Below, one piece after another: positions 10,339 through 22,886 of a stretch of 64,000 bases of DNA (its first letter is position 1; every line of letters begins with the position of its first letter). Made by a program: the position numbers and the translations under genes. This DNA comes from Blepharisma japonicum (Eukaryota; Ciliophora; Heterotrichea; Heterotrichida; Blepharismidae), in assembly GCA_949751835.1 (NCBI GenBank), contig CATKHK010000066.1, positions 204,245-268,244 on the forward strand. Direction: 5' to 3'. The notes beneath the pieces are model-generated. The model saw only the letters and a list, made by a program, of their open reading frames with translations, was not told where the DNA came from and did no database searches.

Positions 10339-11151
10339 TTACGCAGTGCTGTCCACAAACACATAAGCTCTGTCAAGTGCCGCTATATCTTTTTCCAATT
10401 GTGCTAATTCTTTTTCACAATTTTCTTTCTTCCTCTTCAGTCCTTGTGTATCTGGTTTTCTAATGTGGGTTATCATCTGATATTCTTTATTCACAGCTTC
10501 CCATTTCTTTTTTAACCCATCTCTAAGCTCTTTAACTTCTTCTTGAGAAATCAAATATCTTTGTTTTTCCTGCTCCTCTTCTTGCTCTCTCTTTAATTGT
10601 CTTAAAGTGCTATATTCTTCTTCAATGTCTCCTTTGATCTTATGCAAATACTCAGGGACTGTTCCATAGTCTTTCTTTTTAAGAGGATTTACAGGTTCAG
10701 GCATAGTTTTTGGAGCTTTTAAGATGACTTCGACTGCATTGGCGACGATGAAATTTTTATCTGTTTTAAGGCCTAGGATTGGTTTTTCATCTTTTTTAGG
10801 GATTGGTGGCTTTTTATCTCTCGATGTATATGAGAACTTATTAGTGATTTCTGGAAGCTTCATCGTTCCAGTTCCTTTTTTACGGAAACTTTGAGGATCT
10901 GGCTTGATTGTTCCTTTAGCTTTACCAAAACTTGCAGATAGGCTTTTGCTACGGTGCGGGCCATCGAAATGATCGTAATCTCCTGCGACATTTCCGAGGA
11001 CTTTGGATGTTGTTTTGAGGCTGCGTGGAAATTACCCAAATGTGCTTGATGTTGGTGGAGCTTCGGGTGGATACTTGGATTTATATCGTTTTGGCTTCGG
11101 AGGAGGTACATACTCCTTTGGGATTAGGTTGTAAATTGATTCCTCTTCCAT
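10339..11151 (-). CDS. enkurin
   Basis: About 265 residues after removing a 15-nt intron (11021-11035). The start at 11151 gives MEEESIYNLIPKEYVPPPKP, close to the opening of known enkurins. The C-terminal enkurin domain is clear: YGTVPEYLHKIK, then LRDGLKKKWEAVNKEYQ, then a coiled segment ending DRAYVFVDSTA. In animals enkurin is an adaptor in sperm flagella and is found inside ciliary doublet microtubules, so an axonemal role is inferred. The gene ends in TAA and converges on the casein kinase gene with about 150 bp between. Confidence 0.92.
11021..11035 (-). other. 15-nt intron in enkurin gene
   Basis: On the minus strand GTAATTTCCACGCAG. It brings an in-frame TAA, and its removal joins SSTFG to LKTTSKVLG. 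Confidence 0.9.
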
Positions 11152-11409
11152 TTTATATTAATAACTGCCCATATTAGTTTAAGTTAAAGCTTTTTAGATT
11201 TACTAGGAGATTTTCAGCATTTTTTTAAATTTTCAAGTTAATGAGCGAGAATTTATTATTAGCTAAAACCATAAAATATACTATTTAATAGAATTTTGAA
11301 GTTTTTATGTAAGATTAATTATGTAATTAAGAAATTAAATATTAATTTAATCAAAAAAATAGTTATTTGAGAAATTTTTCTTAGAATAAAATATATTAAA
11401 CAGATAATA

Positions 11410-13393
11410 ATGTCTTATATTCAAGATTATCAAAAAAATTTGAAGCCAACCTCATTTAAACACAAATCTTTTTTATTATTAGACGAAACTATATCTAAAT
11501 CAGATGATATTTCTTTTGAGCCTTCAAGAAAAATTTCCAAATCGAAAAATTCTAAACTTTATGAAATGGGATATATGAATGACCATGAAAGAAATTTGCT
11601 CTCTTCAATAGACCAAGAACTCAAAAAGCTTACTGAAGCACCTGATGTAAATTAATATTTAGTATAGAATTTCCCAGAGACTTCTGAATGGCATAATTCA
11701 AAATAAAAATTCCAATGATGTACTTGAGAAAGCTGAAAATCAAAAATTATGGGGCCCATATATTGTTCTTTTAGACCCGCAAAAAAGATTGCTTGAAGAT
11801 ATATTTAAAGAGGCTGATACATTTGATGATGGGACTGTGCAAAAATATATTTATCTCCATACATTAAGGAATAATAAAGATATCATAAAAATTCTTCATA
11901 CAAATGCGGTACAGGTATCAGAGGATAAATATTTAAATCTTGAGCAAGCATTAGATATAATTGAAAATGACGGTGATTTATATGAAGAAATCACTTTTCA
12001 ACAGTTTATGGAATATTTTGATTTAATTTATAAATCACACAGCCAATTGAATGGATGAATATCAGAGAAAACAGAAACATTACTAGATAGCAAATACTTG
12101 AAAACTATAAAAAATATTTTTGATTCTTTGCCTAAATGAGATGCTGATAAAGTGTCAAGGGAAGAATTTATTTTTTCATTATTTGATGATCCACAGGTGC
12201 AAGGATTTCTAAAACTTAAAGCAAGAGAAGATAAAGTCACAAGGCAAATAGAGTCTGTAGAGGATGTTCTTAATAGGATTGATAAAGAATCTGCAGAGTA
12301 TTTGAAATGAAATGATATTATTGACTTTTTTTGTTCCATTGGAGCTCCAAAAAGAACTTTAAAAGAAAAGCTTGAAATGATGGATTTTGAAAGGAAAAAT
12401 TCTTACATTAAGTTTTATAATTCTAAAATTGAGGACAAAATTATAGAAAATAATCCTCAAGAAATAAATAAAGCCAGCCTTCCACAAAATAAGGGATCAT
12501 TACCTCGGCCTAATAAGCTTGCAAAAACACTAAAAAAGGATAAAATAATAGTAAAGAATGCTATAAAAACTGAAATTTTTGCTCCACAGAGTAAAGCTTT
12601 ATTAATAACTCAAATATCTGATCGAGATCAAAATCAATTAAAAATATCAAGTAGCTCTAAAGAAAAATTAAAGAATGAAATGCCAAAACTTGAAATAAAT
12701 AAATTTAAAGCAAAGCCTCCTCCTCCAACAAATAATATACCATTGTATAATCAAATGGCAAATCAGCTTGAAGACCAAAAAAAAATAAGAATTGAATCAG
12801 CAGCTAAGAAATCATTAGAAGAGGCTAAGTTACCTATAAAAAGATATGAAAAAGCTGATAATAAATATTTAAAGCCTATATCACGGTCTAGTAAACGAAT
12901 TAATAGCATCAAAAATGAAAATTTTTTGGAAGAATTCAATAAAGACTCAGAAGACAAATTTAATATAAAGGAGGAAAATTTAACTAAAAGAAAAGCTATT
13001 CAAATTATTGATAGATCAAAAGGGCTAATTTTGAATGGTTTTGAGTCTATGCTACAATATAAAGAATATACGAACTCAGACTCTTTATCAAGAATAAAAT
13101 ACGCACTAGAAGGAGATGGAAAGGAGCAGCTTGATAATAGTAAACAGACAGAATATACTCAAGAAAACCTGCTCATAAAAACTAAAAATGATATTGACAA
13201 ACAAAGACTGACAAAACGAATAAATCATCCACCTTTAACTAGCGACTTGCTCTCCAGCTTATATGAGACTGGCAACCCTACAAACTTCATCACAACTATC
13301 AAACAAAAAATGATTAATCGTGGAATCCAGCGAGAAGAAATAATAGGAGAAGTTACTGGACTTGAATATGTATACGCAGAAGATCTTGTATAA
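11410..13393 (+). CDS. EF-hand-like protein with long disordered tail
   Basis: About 655 residues after removing a 16-nt intron (11647-11662), with TGA read as Trp at several sites. Residues about 120-320 are helical and contain EF-hand-like pairs, such as the LPKWDADKVSREEFIFSLFDD stretch and the LKWNDIIDFF segment, but no loop is fully canonical. The rest is Lys/Ser/Asn-rich and probably disordered, with short Pro runs. I do not recognise the family. A Ca-sensing or structural cytoskeletal role would fit the EF-like region but is only a guess. Confidence 0.7.
11647..11662 (+). other. 16-nt intron in EF-hand-like gene
   Basis: GTAAATTAATATTTAG contains TAA. Removing it links the exon ending EAPD to YRISQRLLNG in the frame that continues to 13393. 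Confidence 0.85.
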
Positions 13394-13982
13394 CTATTCA
13401 AAATTAATATAAATTTAGTATTCTTAGAATTGATATTCTTTATCTTATGCATAGTTCATAGAATTATAGACGATAAGTTATTTAATAAGCAGCAGCATAT
13501 ACTTTTCATCAAGTCTACAGTTTTCTAAATGCTTATAAAGATTTATCAAAAAAGCCTAAACTTCCTCATTTAAGGCTATTTTATCAGCCTCATAGAATGC
13601 TTTAAGAGGCTTCACAGTTGATTATTACACCAAAGATAGATTTTAGCTCTTACTTTTTGATTCAAATACTAATCTTATCATAAGCAGGCAGAGGTAAAAT
13701 TCATACTTGAAGGTGTGAAAACCTTTCAATTCAAATCTTGAATGGGATATTAAAGTTAGGATTTCTAAGGATTTACATTATTGCACTTTATTGTATTTTG
13801 CATTGAGATATGAGGGGAGTATATTTAGAATAAAACAAGTACTGCTATTTCAAATATAGTCACTTATTGAGTAAATAAATTACTTTAAAATGTGCCAATA
13901 TCCTTCGATTTCTCCTGAAATCCATTTTTAAAAATAAACCCAAACTAGAACTGGAATCGATTTATTTTCAAAACGGATAAAA
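13394..13982. other. spacer containing a gene remnant
   Basis: AT-rich spacer between two plus-strand genes. On the minus strand about 300 bp (13478-13772) look like decayed coding sequence and are listed separately. Two adjacent small hairpins lie near 13707-13745; they do not fold as a tRNA. Confidence 0.5.
13478..13772 (-). pseudogene. decayed gene fragment of unknown family
   Basis: On the minus strand two stretches look coding. The first, around 13771-13630, includes IERFSHLQVWILPLPAYDK with TGA as Trp and is stopped by TAA. After a frame change near 13612 the second reads KAFYEADKIALNEE, then a TAG at 13556-13558, then AFLINLYKHLENCRLDEK, ending in TAA at 13478-13480. No start codon or 15/16-nt intron explains the stops or the frame shift. 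Both stops are one C-to-T change from Gln codons, which fits decay. Family not recognised. Confidence 0.45.
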
Positions 13983-15467
13983 ATGAGTCAGGAAAGGGAG
14001 CCGTCAAATGAAAGCAAAAATCATCACTGACTAATTGGTTATGCAATCACAGTTAATTCAGTTGTTGGCGCTGGAGTTTTAGGGATACCATGAGGATATC
14101 AGAAAACTGGATGGACTCTTGGCATTTTTTCTCAAGTGTTTGCTACATCGTTAAGCTTTATTTTATTATATCATCTCTTACAATCATTCAGCAGAATGGA
14201 AGTATTATCAGACCTTACTGAAAAAGGATACAAAATAAAGCCAATGCCCATATCAGATTTACTTAAGCCAATTCGTAAAGAAGACTACATTATTAAGCAA
14301 GAGCAGGATGAAGAAACTGAATCATTAATAAGTGAATCTTGTTTAAATCCTGAAATTGGAAATAGAAGATATGATATGTGTGAAATGGCCAATATTTTAT
14401 TAGGGAAAACACATGGAAAAATTTTGATGATTATGACTATCATCGGAAGCTCTGCATCCTTAATAGGCTACTGCACAATTTTTTCATCATCTTTAGCTTC
14501 AATTATCCCAGTCATAGGGTCTGGAACTTGTAATATTTATGATGATCCAGAGTTTGAGGAATCCTGTCGACTCCATTATTTGATTTATTTGGTTATTTAT
14601 GCATCTATTGTAATCCCACTAACTGTAGTAGGATTAACTGAGCAAACTTTCTTTCAAATAGTATTTTTTATAGTAAGAATTGTTGTAATGACCACAATGA
14701 TCGTTACTTCTCTCTACGCAATTTTTTCTGACACTGAACTTGATGATGATGGATCAATAAATTCAGATGCAACAGTATTTGAACCATTAAACTTAGGTCT
14801 TTGCTTACCCATTGTGTATATGGCGACCTTTTTTAAAAACACAATATCAACGACTACACAGTATGTAGAAAACAAAGCACAAAATATACAAAAAATCTGT
14901 CTAGCTGCATTATTTTCAATGAGCTTATTTTTCCTTTTATTAGGCTTAATCATCCCATTCGCTACAGATGAAGTTGAAAAGATGGTAACATTAAACTGGA
15001 GAGATTATTCAGCAGGTAACGACGATGATAATAGATCATGATGGACTTATTTTATAGCTTATTTAGTTGTTATTCTACCTGCTATAGATGTCCTCTCTTC
15101 ATTTCCAATTATCGCTATTAATTTAGCTGATAACATTATGTCATTAACTTATGGAAATTTTGGGGAAAAAGAGATGCCGGAATGGACTATAGCTTATTAT
15201 AGACTTGCTATAACAGTGCCGCCTGCCATAATAGCAATTTTGGTGTATGACTTGAGCTTTGTGTCAGATATAAGTGGGTCTCTTGCCCTGCTAGGAGGAG
15301 GAATTTACATTCCATTATTTGCTATGATAACAAAAAGGCTAGTCGATAAGCCAAGTAGCTATGATATTTTTTTCTTTTCAGATAGATGGGCATGAGGAGA
15401 ATTAATTATATCTATAGTCACCTTCATAGCTATTTGGGTGCTGATTCTTATATATTTTTTCTCATAG
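13983..15467 (+). CDS. amino acid transporter, AAAP/SLC38 type
   Basis: A 494-residue multi-pass membrane protein. The opening GYAITVNSVVGAGVLGIPWGYQ matches the first transmembrane helix of the amino acid/auxin permease (AAAP) family, in which the unwound G-A-G part lines the substrate site. About eleven hydrophobic helices can be traced, with a soluble loop between the second and third (about 75-135) and a short Asp/Asn-rich loop near residue 340. TGA codes for several Trp, including the one in GIPWGY. Import or vacuolar export of neutral amino acids is the family role; the substrate cannot be told. Ends in TAG, no intron. Confidence 0.88.
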
Positions 15468-16539
15468 AAGGATTTACTATTTAAATATACTAACTTATTA
15501 TTTTTAAAATGGTAAATAAAATATTATTCAAAATATCTTTGTTTTTTGGAATAATATTTGAAATCAAGTGATAGTATAAGTTCATATAAAACAGAAGATA
15601 TTTAAAACGCCCTTCACAACTTAAATGAATACTATTTACTTGATTCTCAATTATATAACTTTATTTCATTATCTTAACTATTCTAATTTATTTAGCAATA
15701 GTTATTAAAAAAGACTTTTCTAATCTCAATAGTAGATAAGCATAGATCTATGCTCATTGTAGGCATAATACTACCGTAAATGAAATTGCTTACTTAATTT
15801 GATTTTTAAATAATTTTTTTTATTTTGGCTAAGTAACAGCTAAATTCATAAATATCCATTTTTTTATATACTATTTCAATTCTTGATGCCTTAGTTATAC
15901 TTTCGAAGAATTATCTTTTGTAAAGCAGCAAGCCTTAATTCCTAGCTGCATTGCAGATAAGCTGAATATCACAACAAAAATGTAACAGTCGTCCATATAT
16001 AAGGTCACCCATTTTTATAAGATCTATTTAATTTTCAATCATATTGAAAAAGCCCATACTGCTAAATTTTAAAAATTAGATATTTTATGAAATTTCGAAA
16101 ATATATTATGAAATAAACGTAAAGAAATGATTTTTATTACGCACTGCGTAATTGCTCCCTTATCTTTATAGTCAAGATAGTAATTGAAAATAGTACATTT
16201 TCAGTTGCATTATAAAAAATGGATATTTATGAAATATGGAAGAAAGGTCAGGCAAGATACAAAAATATAGACTTTGCGAATTTCGTCTAAATCAGTCTCT
16301 CTTTCAATTGAAGAGTGAAATTTTTTTTAATGAGTGGATTTATTAATCAAATATATTTGTGTAAAAAATATTTAAAATCAATATGCATTTCTCAATGTAT
16401 ATTTAATATATGCCAAAGCCTATGCTATTATTCTTGCCTTATTAGGCTATCAATATTAGCGCCTTTAAAAGTCTTTAGTTTTTTTTAATGCATATGAATA
16501 ATCAAATTCTGTCGTACTACCCTATTTAATTAAATTAAA
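15468..16539. other. long spacer with MITE-like inverted-repeat element
   Basis: A 1.07-kb spacer between convergent genes. No coding sequence is seen. It holds the inverted-repeat element listed at 15845-16233, a perfect 16-bp palindrome at 15739-15754 and a hairpin TTACGCACTGCGTAA at 16137-16151. Confidence 0.55.
15845..16233. mobile_element. possible MITE-like element with terminal inverted repeats
   Basis: The left end TTCATAAATATCCATTTTTT (15845-15864) is the exact reverse complement of the right end (16214-16233). Similarity continues inward with gaps: TACTATTTCAATTCTTGA on the left matches TACTATTTTCAATT...CTTGA on the reversed right arm. The enclosed sequence of about 350 bp has no ORF. 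A short non-coding element with inverted ends fits a MITE or an eliminated-sequence relative retained in the macronucleus. I see no certain target-site duplication. Confidence 0.45.
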
Positions 16540-19500
16540 TTAAGATTGCTTAATATTCTCTAAAATAGAGGAAAACATACTGTCAACCTTTTCTTCATGG
16601 TTTTGCATAGTATTTTCTCTATCTTCTATAATTTTTTCAAGGTTTAAAAGTCTTGAGTCTAAGACTTGAATTTTATTTCCCATATTTTCTTCCAGTTTTT
16701 GAATTTGTGACTTGATTTTTAATTCAATTTCTTTTATAATATACGTTCCAATTTTCTCTACATCTTCTTTATAATTTTCTTTCGTTTTTGAGGCTTCTAT
16801 AATATCGTTCCTTAATCCTAATATTTTTCTCTTTGCTTTTGAGCTGTTTTCCAGTTTATCTCTGCGTCTTTCTTTTTCAAAATAATCGCATTTCTGTAAA
16901 TATAAGCGTTCTCCACGGTTTCTTCTTCAAAATATATGCTCTTCTACCTCAATTATAAGCTTAATTACCTCAATGCTGTCGTTTATTTCTCTTAAGGTTT
17001 TTACAGAGTCAAAACTTCTTAAATATTTTAACCCAAAAATAATATTTATTGCGAAAACAACATAAAGAGCAGGATTTTCGTCTAAATTAAAGATCCCTAG
17101 TATGCTTCAGCTAAAATTAAGTAATATCCTCAAAAGGTTAAAAACATTATAAGGATTTTTAAAATATCTGCAAAAAAAAGTAATAATCCCGATAAGCTCA
17201 TAAAAGAAAAGGAGAAAATTTGTCCCTAAGAAGCAGTAGCTTACAGATACATGCTCGAAATACATCATTACAATTAATGTTGTAATATTAGCACAGTAAA
17301 GAATAGACAGAAGAACTAAAAACAAGCGTACATTACTTCATTTCATCTTCAATATCTCTTTAACAAAACCAGCATTATAAATAGCTTTATTTTTACATTG
17401 AGAAATCGCCTGCAAAATCAGCATGCTGTCATAGGACCCACTAGTAAAATTTCATTTAAAATAGCTTGTCCAAAACTGCAAAGCAACTTCATCCTCAAAA
17501 GTCTCTTTAGAAGACTCCAGCGCAAAATCATTAGCATTCACATGCACGTATGGCGATAAAAAAATCATAGGGAGCTCTCCTTTTGGCTTCGCTTGATAAA
17601 CCAAGCTTCTCTCTTCAGTTTTTACAAAAATTGCTTTAAATAAAGGAATAATAAATTCGCTTTGGGATGATAAAAGATCAATCATATCATCTCTTAACGC
17701 ATGAATGCATTGAGAAAATACTTTTTTATCAGTAAGGTTTATTAGGTATTTTAATAGGAGGTCAATACATTTGTGAGATTTTTTTTCCAATGCATAAGAC
17801 AAAGGGCTTTTTCCAAATAGGTCTCTGAAAAAGGGAGGATGAAATTCTAGAGCTTTGGATAGGTGGGATGGCATATTGAAAAAACAATAGATATGGAGGA
17901 TATTGACCCGCATAGGAAAGATAGTAATTGATGCCATATAAGAGCTTGGAGGAGAGTCATTGGCGACTCTTTCACCATACATTACACTGAAAACAGGGGA
18001 TTCAATCCCAGAAAGGACAAGCTTGTCATTTGTGAAGAAGGTTTCTGTGCTTCATATTCTCAAAGTTGTATCTATGGAGCCTGATATTATATATTGACTA
18101 TCATTTGTAACTTCTAATAGATTTACATATCCTTCATGTCCTTTGAAGACACCTTCTTGTCTTTTTTCTTCAATATTCCAAATCCTTATTGTTTTATCAT
18201 ATGAGCCTGAAACAATATATTTATCATTTTTTATGAATTTTACACATACTACATCTTCAGTGTGGCCATCTAATATTGCTGCAGTTTTTCCATTATTTAA
18301 GTCCCATACAATCACTTTATCGTCTTCTGATCCAGAAACAGCAAAATTATTATCTTCAGAAATTTGTAAGCAAAACACCATTTGCTTATGACCTAATAAA
18401 TTATAGACCTGTGCAGCAGAATATAAATCCCACACTCTCACAGTCGCATCATGAGATCCAGAGACTATAAACTTATCATCTCCTGTGAGTGCTATACATT
18501 TCACTGCCCCTCTATGACCTAGCAATGTGCCGTACAAGACCTTTTCAAACAAGTCTCATATCTTAATGCTATTATCTTTTGATCCAGAAACAATAAACCT
18601 GTTTTCCTTTGTAATTTTTATACATTCTATAGCTCCATCATGCCCTACCAAATTATCTTCTTTTGACCCATTTTCTAAATCTCAAGTTCTTATAGAAAAA
18701 TCATTGGATCCAGAAATTATCAGCTTATTATCATTAGAAATTTCTAGACATTTTACGCTTTCTCTATGCCCTTTTAAGACTGCTACTTGTTTTTTAGTTT
18801 TTAAGTCCCAAATGATAATATTGTTATCAAAAGACCCAGAAATTATATATTTGTCATCACTTGTTACTTTTATGCATGAAATATAGTCAGTGTGGCCGAA
18901 TAAGGTGCAGATTTCTTTACCCTTTTCGATGCTTCAGAATTTTATTGAGTTGTCTTGGGAGCCGGAAATTACAAATTTATTGTCGTTAGTGAGAGCCATG
19001 CTGTAGATAGAGTCTGCATGGCCTGATAGGATACTTGATAGACTTTTGCCGATGTGATGAAAAAATAAAGAGCCGCTGCTGGATTTTGCGATTATATAGT
19101 TTTCATCGTCAGAAATGTGAAGGGATTGAATATCTCCTTGATTGGTAATAACAGCCTCTTGAATTCCATTTGAAATGTTTCAGAATCTGATAGTGGAATC
19201 ATTTGAGCCTGATAACACAAAATTATCGTCGTTAATAATTTGAAGGCAGTTTACTTCAGCAGTGTGCCCTTCTAATATAAAAAGCCTTTTTCTTTCTAAA
19301 AAGCTCCAAATTATAACTAAATGATCAGTTGCAGCTGTGATTATAAACTTCTCATTATTCGTCATGCTCATACTCGTAATTTCTCCTTTATGGCCTTCCA
19401 AACAGTCCTCTTGGATCTTCATTTTTATATTCCAAACTCTAAGAGTCCCATCCTTTGAAGCAGAAATCATAAAATTGCTGTCTTGTGTAAATATCATATG

Positions 19501-20136
19501 TCTCACACTTGCTGAGTGTCCTTCTAAAATTGCTTCTAAAGCTTTCTCTTTCAAATTTCATATCCTAATTTCTCCATTTACAGACCCAGAAGCTAATAAC
19601 TGGCAATTATTGGATATTTTCAGCGATGAAATTCCTTTACTATGGCCTTCGAGCACAGCTTTTTCATTGCATTTTTCAAAATCCCAAATTCTTATAGTCT
19701 TATCTAAGGACCCTGAAATAACCACATAGTTATCATTTGTTACGTCGAAGCACGTAACTCTACGGGTGTGGCCTTGTAAAACGGCTTCTTTTCTAGTGCC
19801 TTCTAAATTTCATATTCTTAATGTTGAGTCTTTTGAAGCAGAAATGATATTATTTCTGTTATAGGTAGATTTTAGAATTGTAATTGCATCTGTGTGACCT
19901 GATAATAAGGATGAATTTGTGAGTTCTTGATTTACTGCTCGGATTTTCCCATCGTTTCTGCCGATATATATCATATTGTCGATGCAGATGAGACATTCAG
20001 CTTCTTCACTTATAGAAAATACGCTGGGAGAGGTGCTTAAAGTGGTTTTGATACCTCCAAAAGAGTATAGTGGGCTTTCAATTGGGTCTGGAGTTTCTTT
20101 TGAATCTATATCTAGTAGCGGGTCTGATAAAGACAT
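16540..20136 (-). CDS. WD40-repeat protein fused to channel-like membrane domain and coiled coil
   Basis: A single 1198-residue frame, with TGA read as Trp many times (often at the WD position itself). Residues 1-695 hold about 16 WD40 units of roughly 42 residues with GH and W[DN/S] signatures, enough for two propellers; the first unit and the eighth are degenerate. A short ankyrin-like stretch follows (KSPLSYALEKKSHKCIDLLL, about 770). Near 920-1060 come four hydrophobic helices resembling the S1-S4 part of ciliate TRP-like channels. Where S5, pore and S6 should follow, the chain turns into a charged coiled coil to the end. A membrane scaffold or channel-like sensor is inferred; ion conduction looks unlikely. 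Confidence 0.8.
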
Positions 20137-21327
20137 TTATTTTATACTTATAGCCTGCATGAAATTGCCTATTGATGCAACTAATTTTAACTAGCCTAGC
20201 AAATAAGTTATTGATTTATGGCAAAGATAATAATTATATCTAAGTATGTAAACTCAAATAAAATTCTATTCGCATTATTGAAAAATCAATAAGATGATTA
20301 TCAAAAGCATATTATCTAGGGGTATTTTTTGTTTAAAATAAAGCAATAGTTTAAATGCTATTTCCTAATTTGAAAGGATGAAAGATAATAATCATATATT
20401 TTAGTATGTTAATTGATTTATGAGAATTTTTGCAAATAATTGCCAAAAGAATTTTACATGTAGAAACTGAACGCTATATAAATTACCTTCAGCTCACATT
20501 AAATTTGAGAGAGTAAAAATAATATCAATTCCCCAAAGGAGAAATTTTTGAGAAAAAGACTTGAATTCTGAGGCTTATGATATAGGAATATAATTATTAT
20601 CAATTTCTAATAAGTCAGATTTTTTAAGTTTTCTAATCAATTTAAATAAGCTTAACGCTACCTAAAATTATTGAAATAAATAAGTAATACTCAATTAGAA
20701 ATATTTTCCATAAAATTTTGATTCAAAATTTAATTTGAGACTTACAATTAATTAGTTATAATTCTAATGCAAAATTAAATGTCATACGATTTATTTGAGC
20801 ACAATTTTAATCGCAGCTGCACTTTTTATATTTTTCAAGTTCATAATAAAAATTAATAAAAAGCCATATTATTATAAAATATTATACCAAAAATATCTTT
20901 GACAAGAACAATATTAAATTGTTATTCATAACAAATAAAATAAGATATTTTGTGTTTGTCATAATGATAATTTATTCCTATAGCAATGCATATTGCTAAT
21001 TTTCGATCTTATATGATCTGAACTAATTTATAAAAGCTCAAAAAACATTAAAAAGGGATTATCTTCTGACATTTTTTATTGTATTCATAAAATTCATAGA
21101 AATTTTTGCTGAAAAACATCTAAAATAACTTATTTGAATATTCATAAGCCCTCGCTATTTCTTTACTGCTAGAGCTGTCTTCAGAAGCTCATAAGCCCAA
21201 AAATATTTGATAGTTATTTAATTCGTAATTCTTTATTTTACGCAATTTACTAATGGCTTAATTCAAAAGATCAATTATCATTAACGCTAGCACAAATTAT
21301 TTATAAAAATTCCAATTCAATTTTATA
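20137..21327. other. long AT-rich divergent spacer
   Basis: A 1.19-kb spacer between the divergent WD40 and coiled-coil genes. Stops are dense in all frames and I see no RNA gene. Two loosely similar AT-rich stretches (near 20224 and 20381, both starting AAAGATAATAAT) may be chance. Confidence 0.5.
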
Positions 21328-22629
21328 ATGGAAGAGACTTATAAAATCATTCAAAAACCGTCAAAAACTCAAAGAGAAACTGAAGAAACAAGACTAGATG
21401 AAGCCTTAAAAAATCCGATGAAGCCCATTATAGAAGCTCACTCAGAGCTACAAACCGCATACAAAGATTTAGACGTCATAATTGATGATGTCGTTTCACG
21501 AAATGAATGAATTTTGAACAGTAATTTCTAAGCAGATAAATACCTTGATCATCTCCACCAGCAAGAAGCCAAGCTTCATAATCTCAAAGAAAAACTGGTC
21601 CAAGCCAATTTTGAGATTGAAAATAACCCAGAAGTCTATAGACTTAATGAGCAAATGAAAAGTTACACAAATCAATATGAGACACTGTCGAGATTTAGTG
21701 CTCAGCTTAAAGCTCAAGAAAATAATTATAGAAGCCAGCATTCAGAAGAAGAAAAGCAGGTGATGGAATTAAAACAGACCTTAAAAGAGCTATCAAAAGA
21801 AAACCTAAAGTTGTCATATCAATTGGAAGAAATAAAGCCAAAAGAAAAATCGTTAGACACTTTCAAGTCAAAAATGCCTCCAATTTTTTCAAAATACTCT
21901 CAAAGCAACCTTTCACAGGTCCCAACAGTTCATTTTGAGCTGATGAACCAAGATCAACAACTCGAATGCTATCATTTGATAGAAAATGTTGAAAATCTTA
22001 AAAAAGATATATATAAAATAAGAGAGGAAAGCCAAAATTTAGGAAGTCTTCAAGGAGCCTTCCTTAATGAACAAAGAAAATTAGAACTTTTTTTTCAGGA
22101 ATGCTTAATCTCAGCCAAACAAGAACTTTTAAAGAATCAACAGATGCCGCAAATTTCAAAACAAGGGCTTGCAGGTTCATTGTTTTTTGAACTTGTACAT
22201 AGTGAGCAAGCTAACAATAGAACTGCCCCAACAGGCTATTTAAAGGACAGGAGCAAAAGAAGTACTTTGCAAGAAAGAGATTGCAAAAATGTTGTGTATT
22301 ACACTGTAAAAAGAATGATGAGAACTGCAAGGGATGAGACCAGAAATCAGCAGCTCTCTAAATTAAAGCTGCCTTGAAAGGATTTCCATGATTTCAGTAC
22401 TTTACAATTGATGGGACTTTTATGCATGAGAGCTGACATTTTGATGATGCTCCATCAGACCGTATTCCCAGCAAATGTTTTGCATTTGGTTGCAAGAGAA
22501 GATGTTAGTCCTTCACCAAAACCAACTCCTAATCATAAATCAAGGGACAAAAAGCGCCCACCCAGAGAGCTATCAATTAGATCATCAAAAATTGGAAAAG
22601 AATTGTTGATGAAGCATAGAATGTCTTAA
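21328..22629 (+). CDS. coiled-coil protein of unknown function
   Basis: About 428 residues after removing a 15-nt intron (21521-21535). Residues about 1-240 are largely heptad-patterned coiled coil with Glu, Lys and Gln. The second half contains a more globular region with SLFFELVHSEQANNRT and, after a TGA-coded Trp, KDFHDFSTLQLMGLLCMRA, then a basic Pro/Ser tail. It resembles basal-body or axonemal coiled-coil proteins in style only; I do not recognise the family. Ends in TAA. Confidence 0.75.
21521..21535 (+). other. 15-nt intron in coiled-coil gene
   Basis: GTAATTTCTAAGCAG contains an in-frame TAA. Its removal keeps the frame and continues the coiled coil as NNKYLDHLHQQEAKL. Confidence 0.9.
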
Positions 22630-22886
22630 TGAATTGCATAAAAATGATTTAATAGCTATAAGTTTTAATGTTAAAATAAATTATAAGCTATATAAATTGG
22701 CACGGAAATAGTTTTATTTGCTTTAGACTTTGATTTGAATATATTTTCAAATTGAAATAAAACGATCAAATTGTATATTTTTTCATATATGTGCGTTGCT
22801 CATTTAACATTAGATACCTTTCAGTTTTTCTATTTTATTTTATTCATAGCCAAGATGCTTTTGTGTTTTAACTACACTATTATGAA

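Noticed and set aside
13690-13745. tRNA-like hairpins
   Set aside because: Two adjacent stems exist, but no acceptor pairing, no proper anticodon arm and no B box can be made. The region is better explained as a decayed coding fragment.
15739-15754. Perfect 16-bp palindrome AGCATAGATCTATGCT
   Set aside because: A single short palindrome in 64 kb of AT-rich DNA has little weight, and no partner or function is visible.
20222-20415. Loose direct repeat starting AAAGATAATAAT
   Set aside because: The similarity fades after about 25 AT-rich bases and is within chance for this composition.
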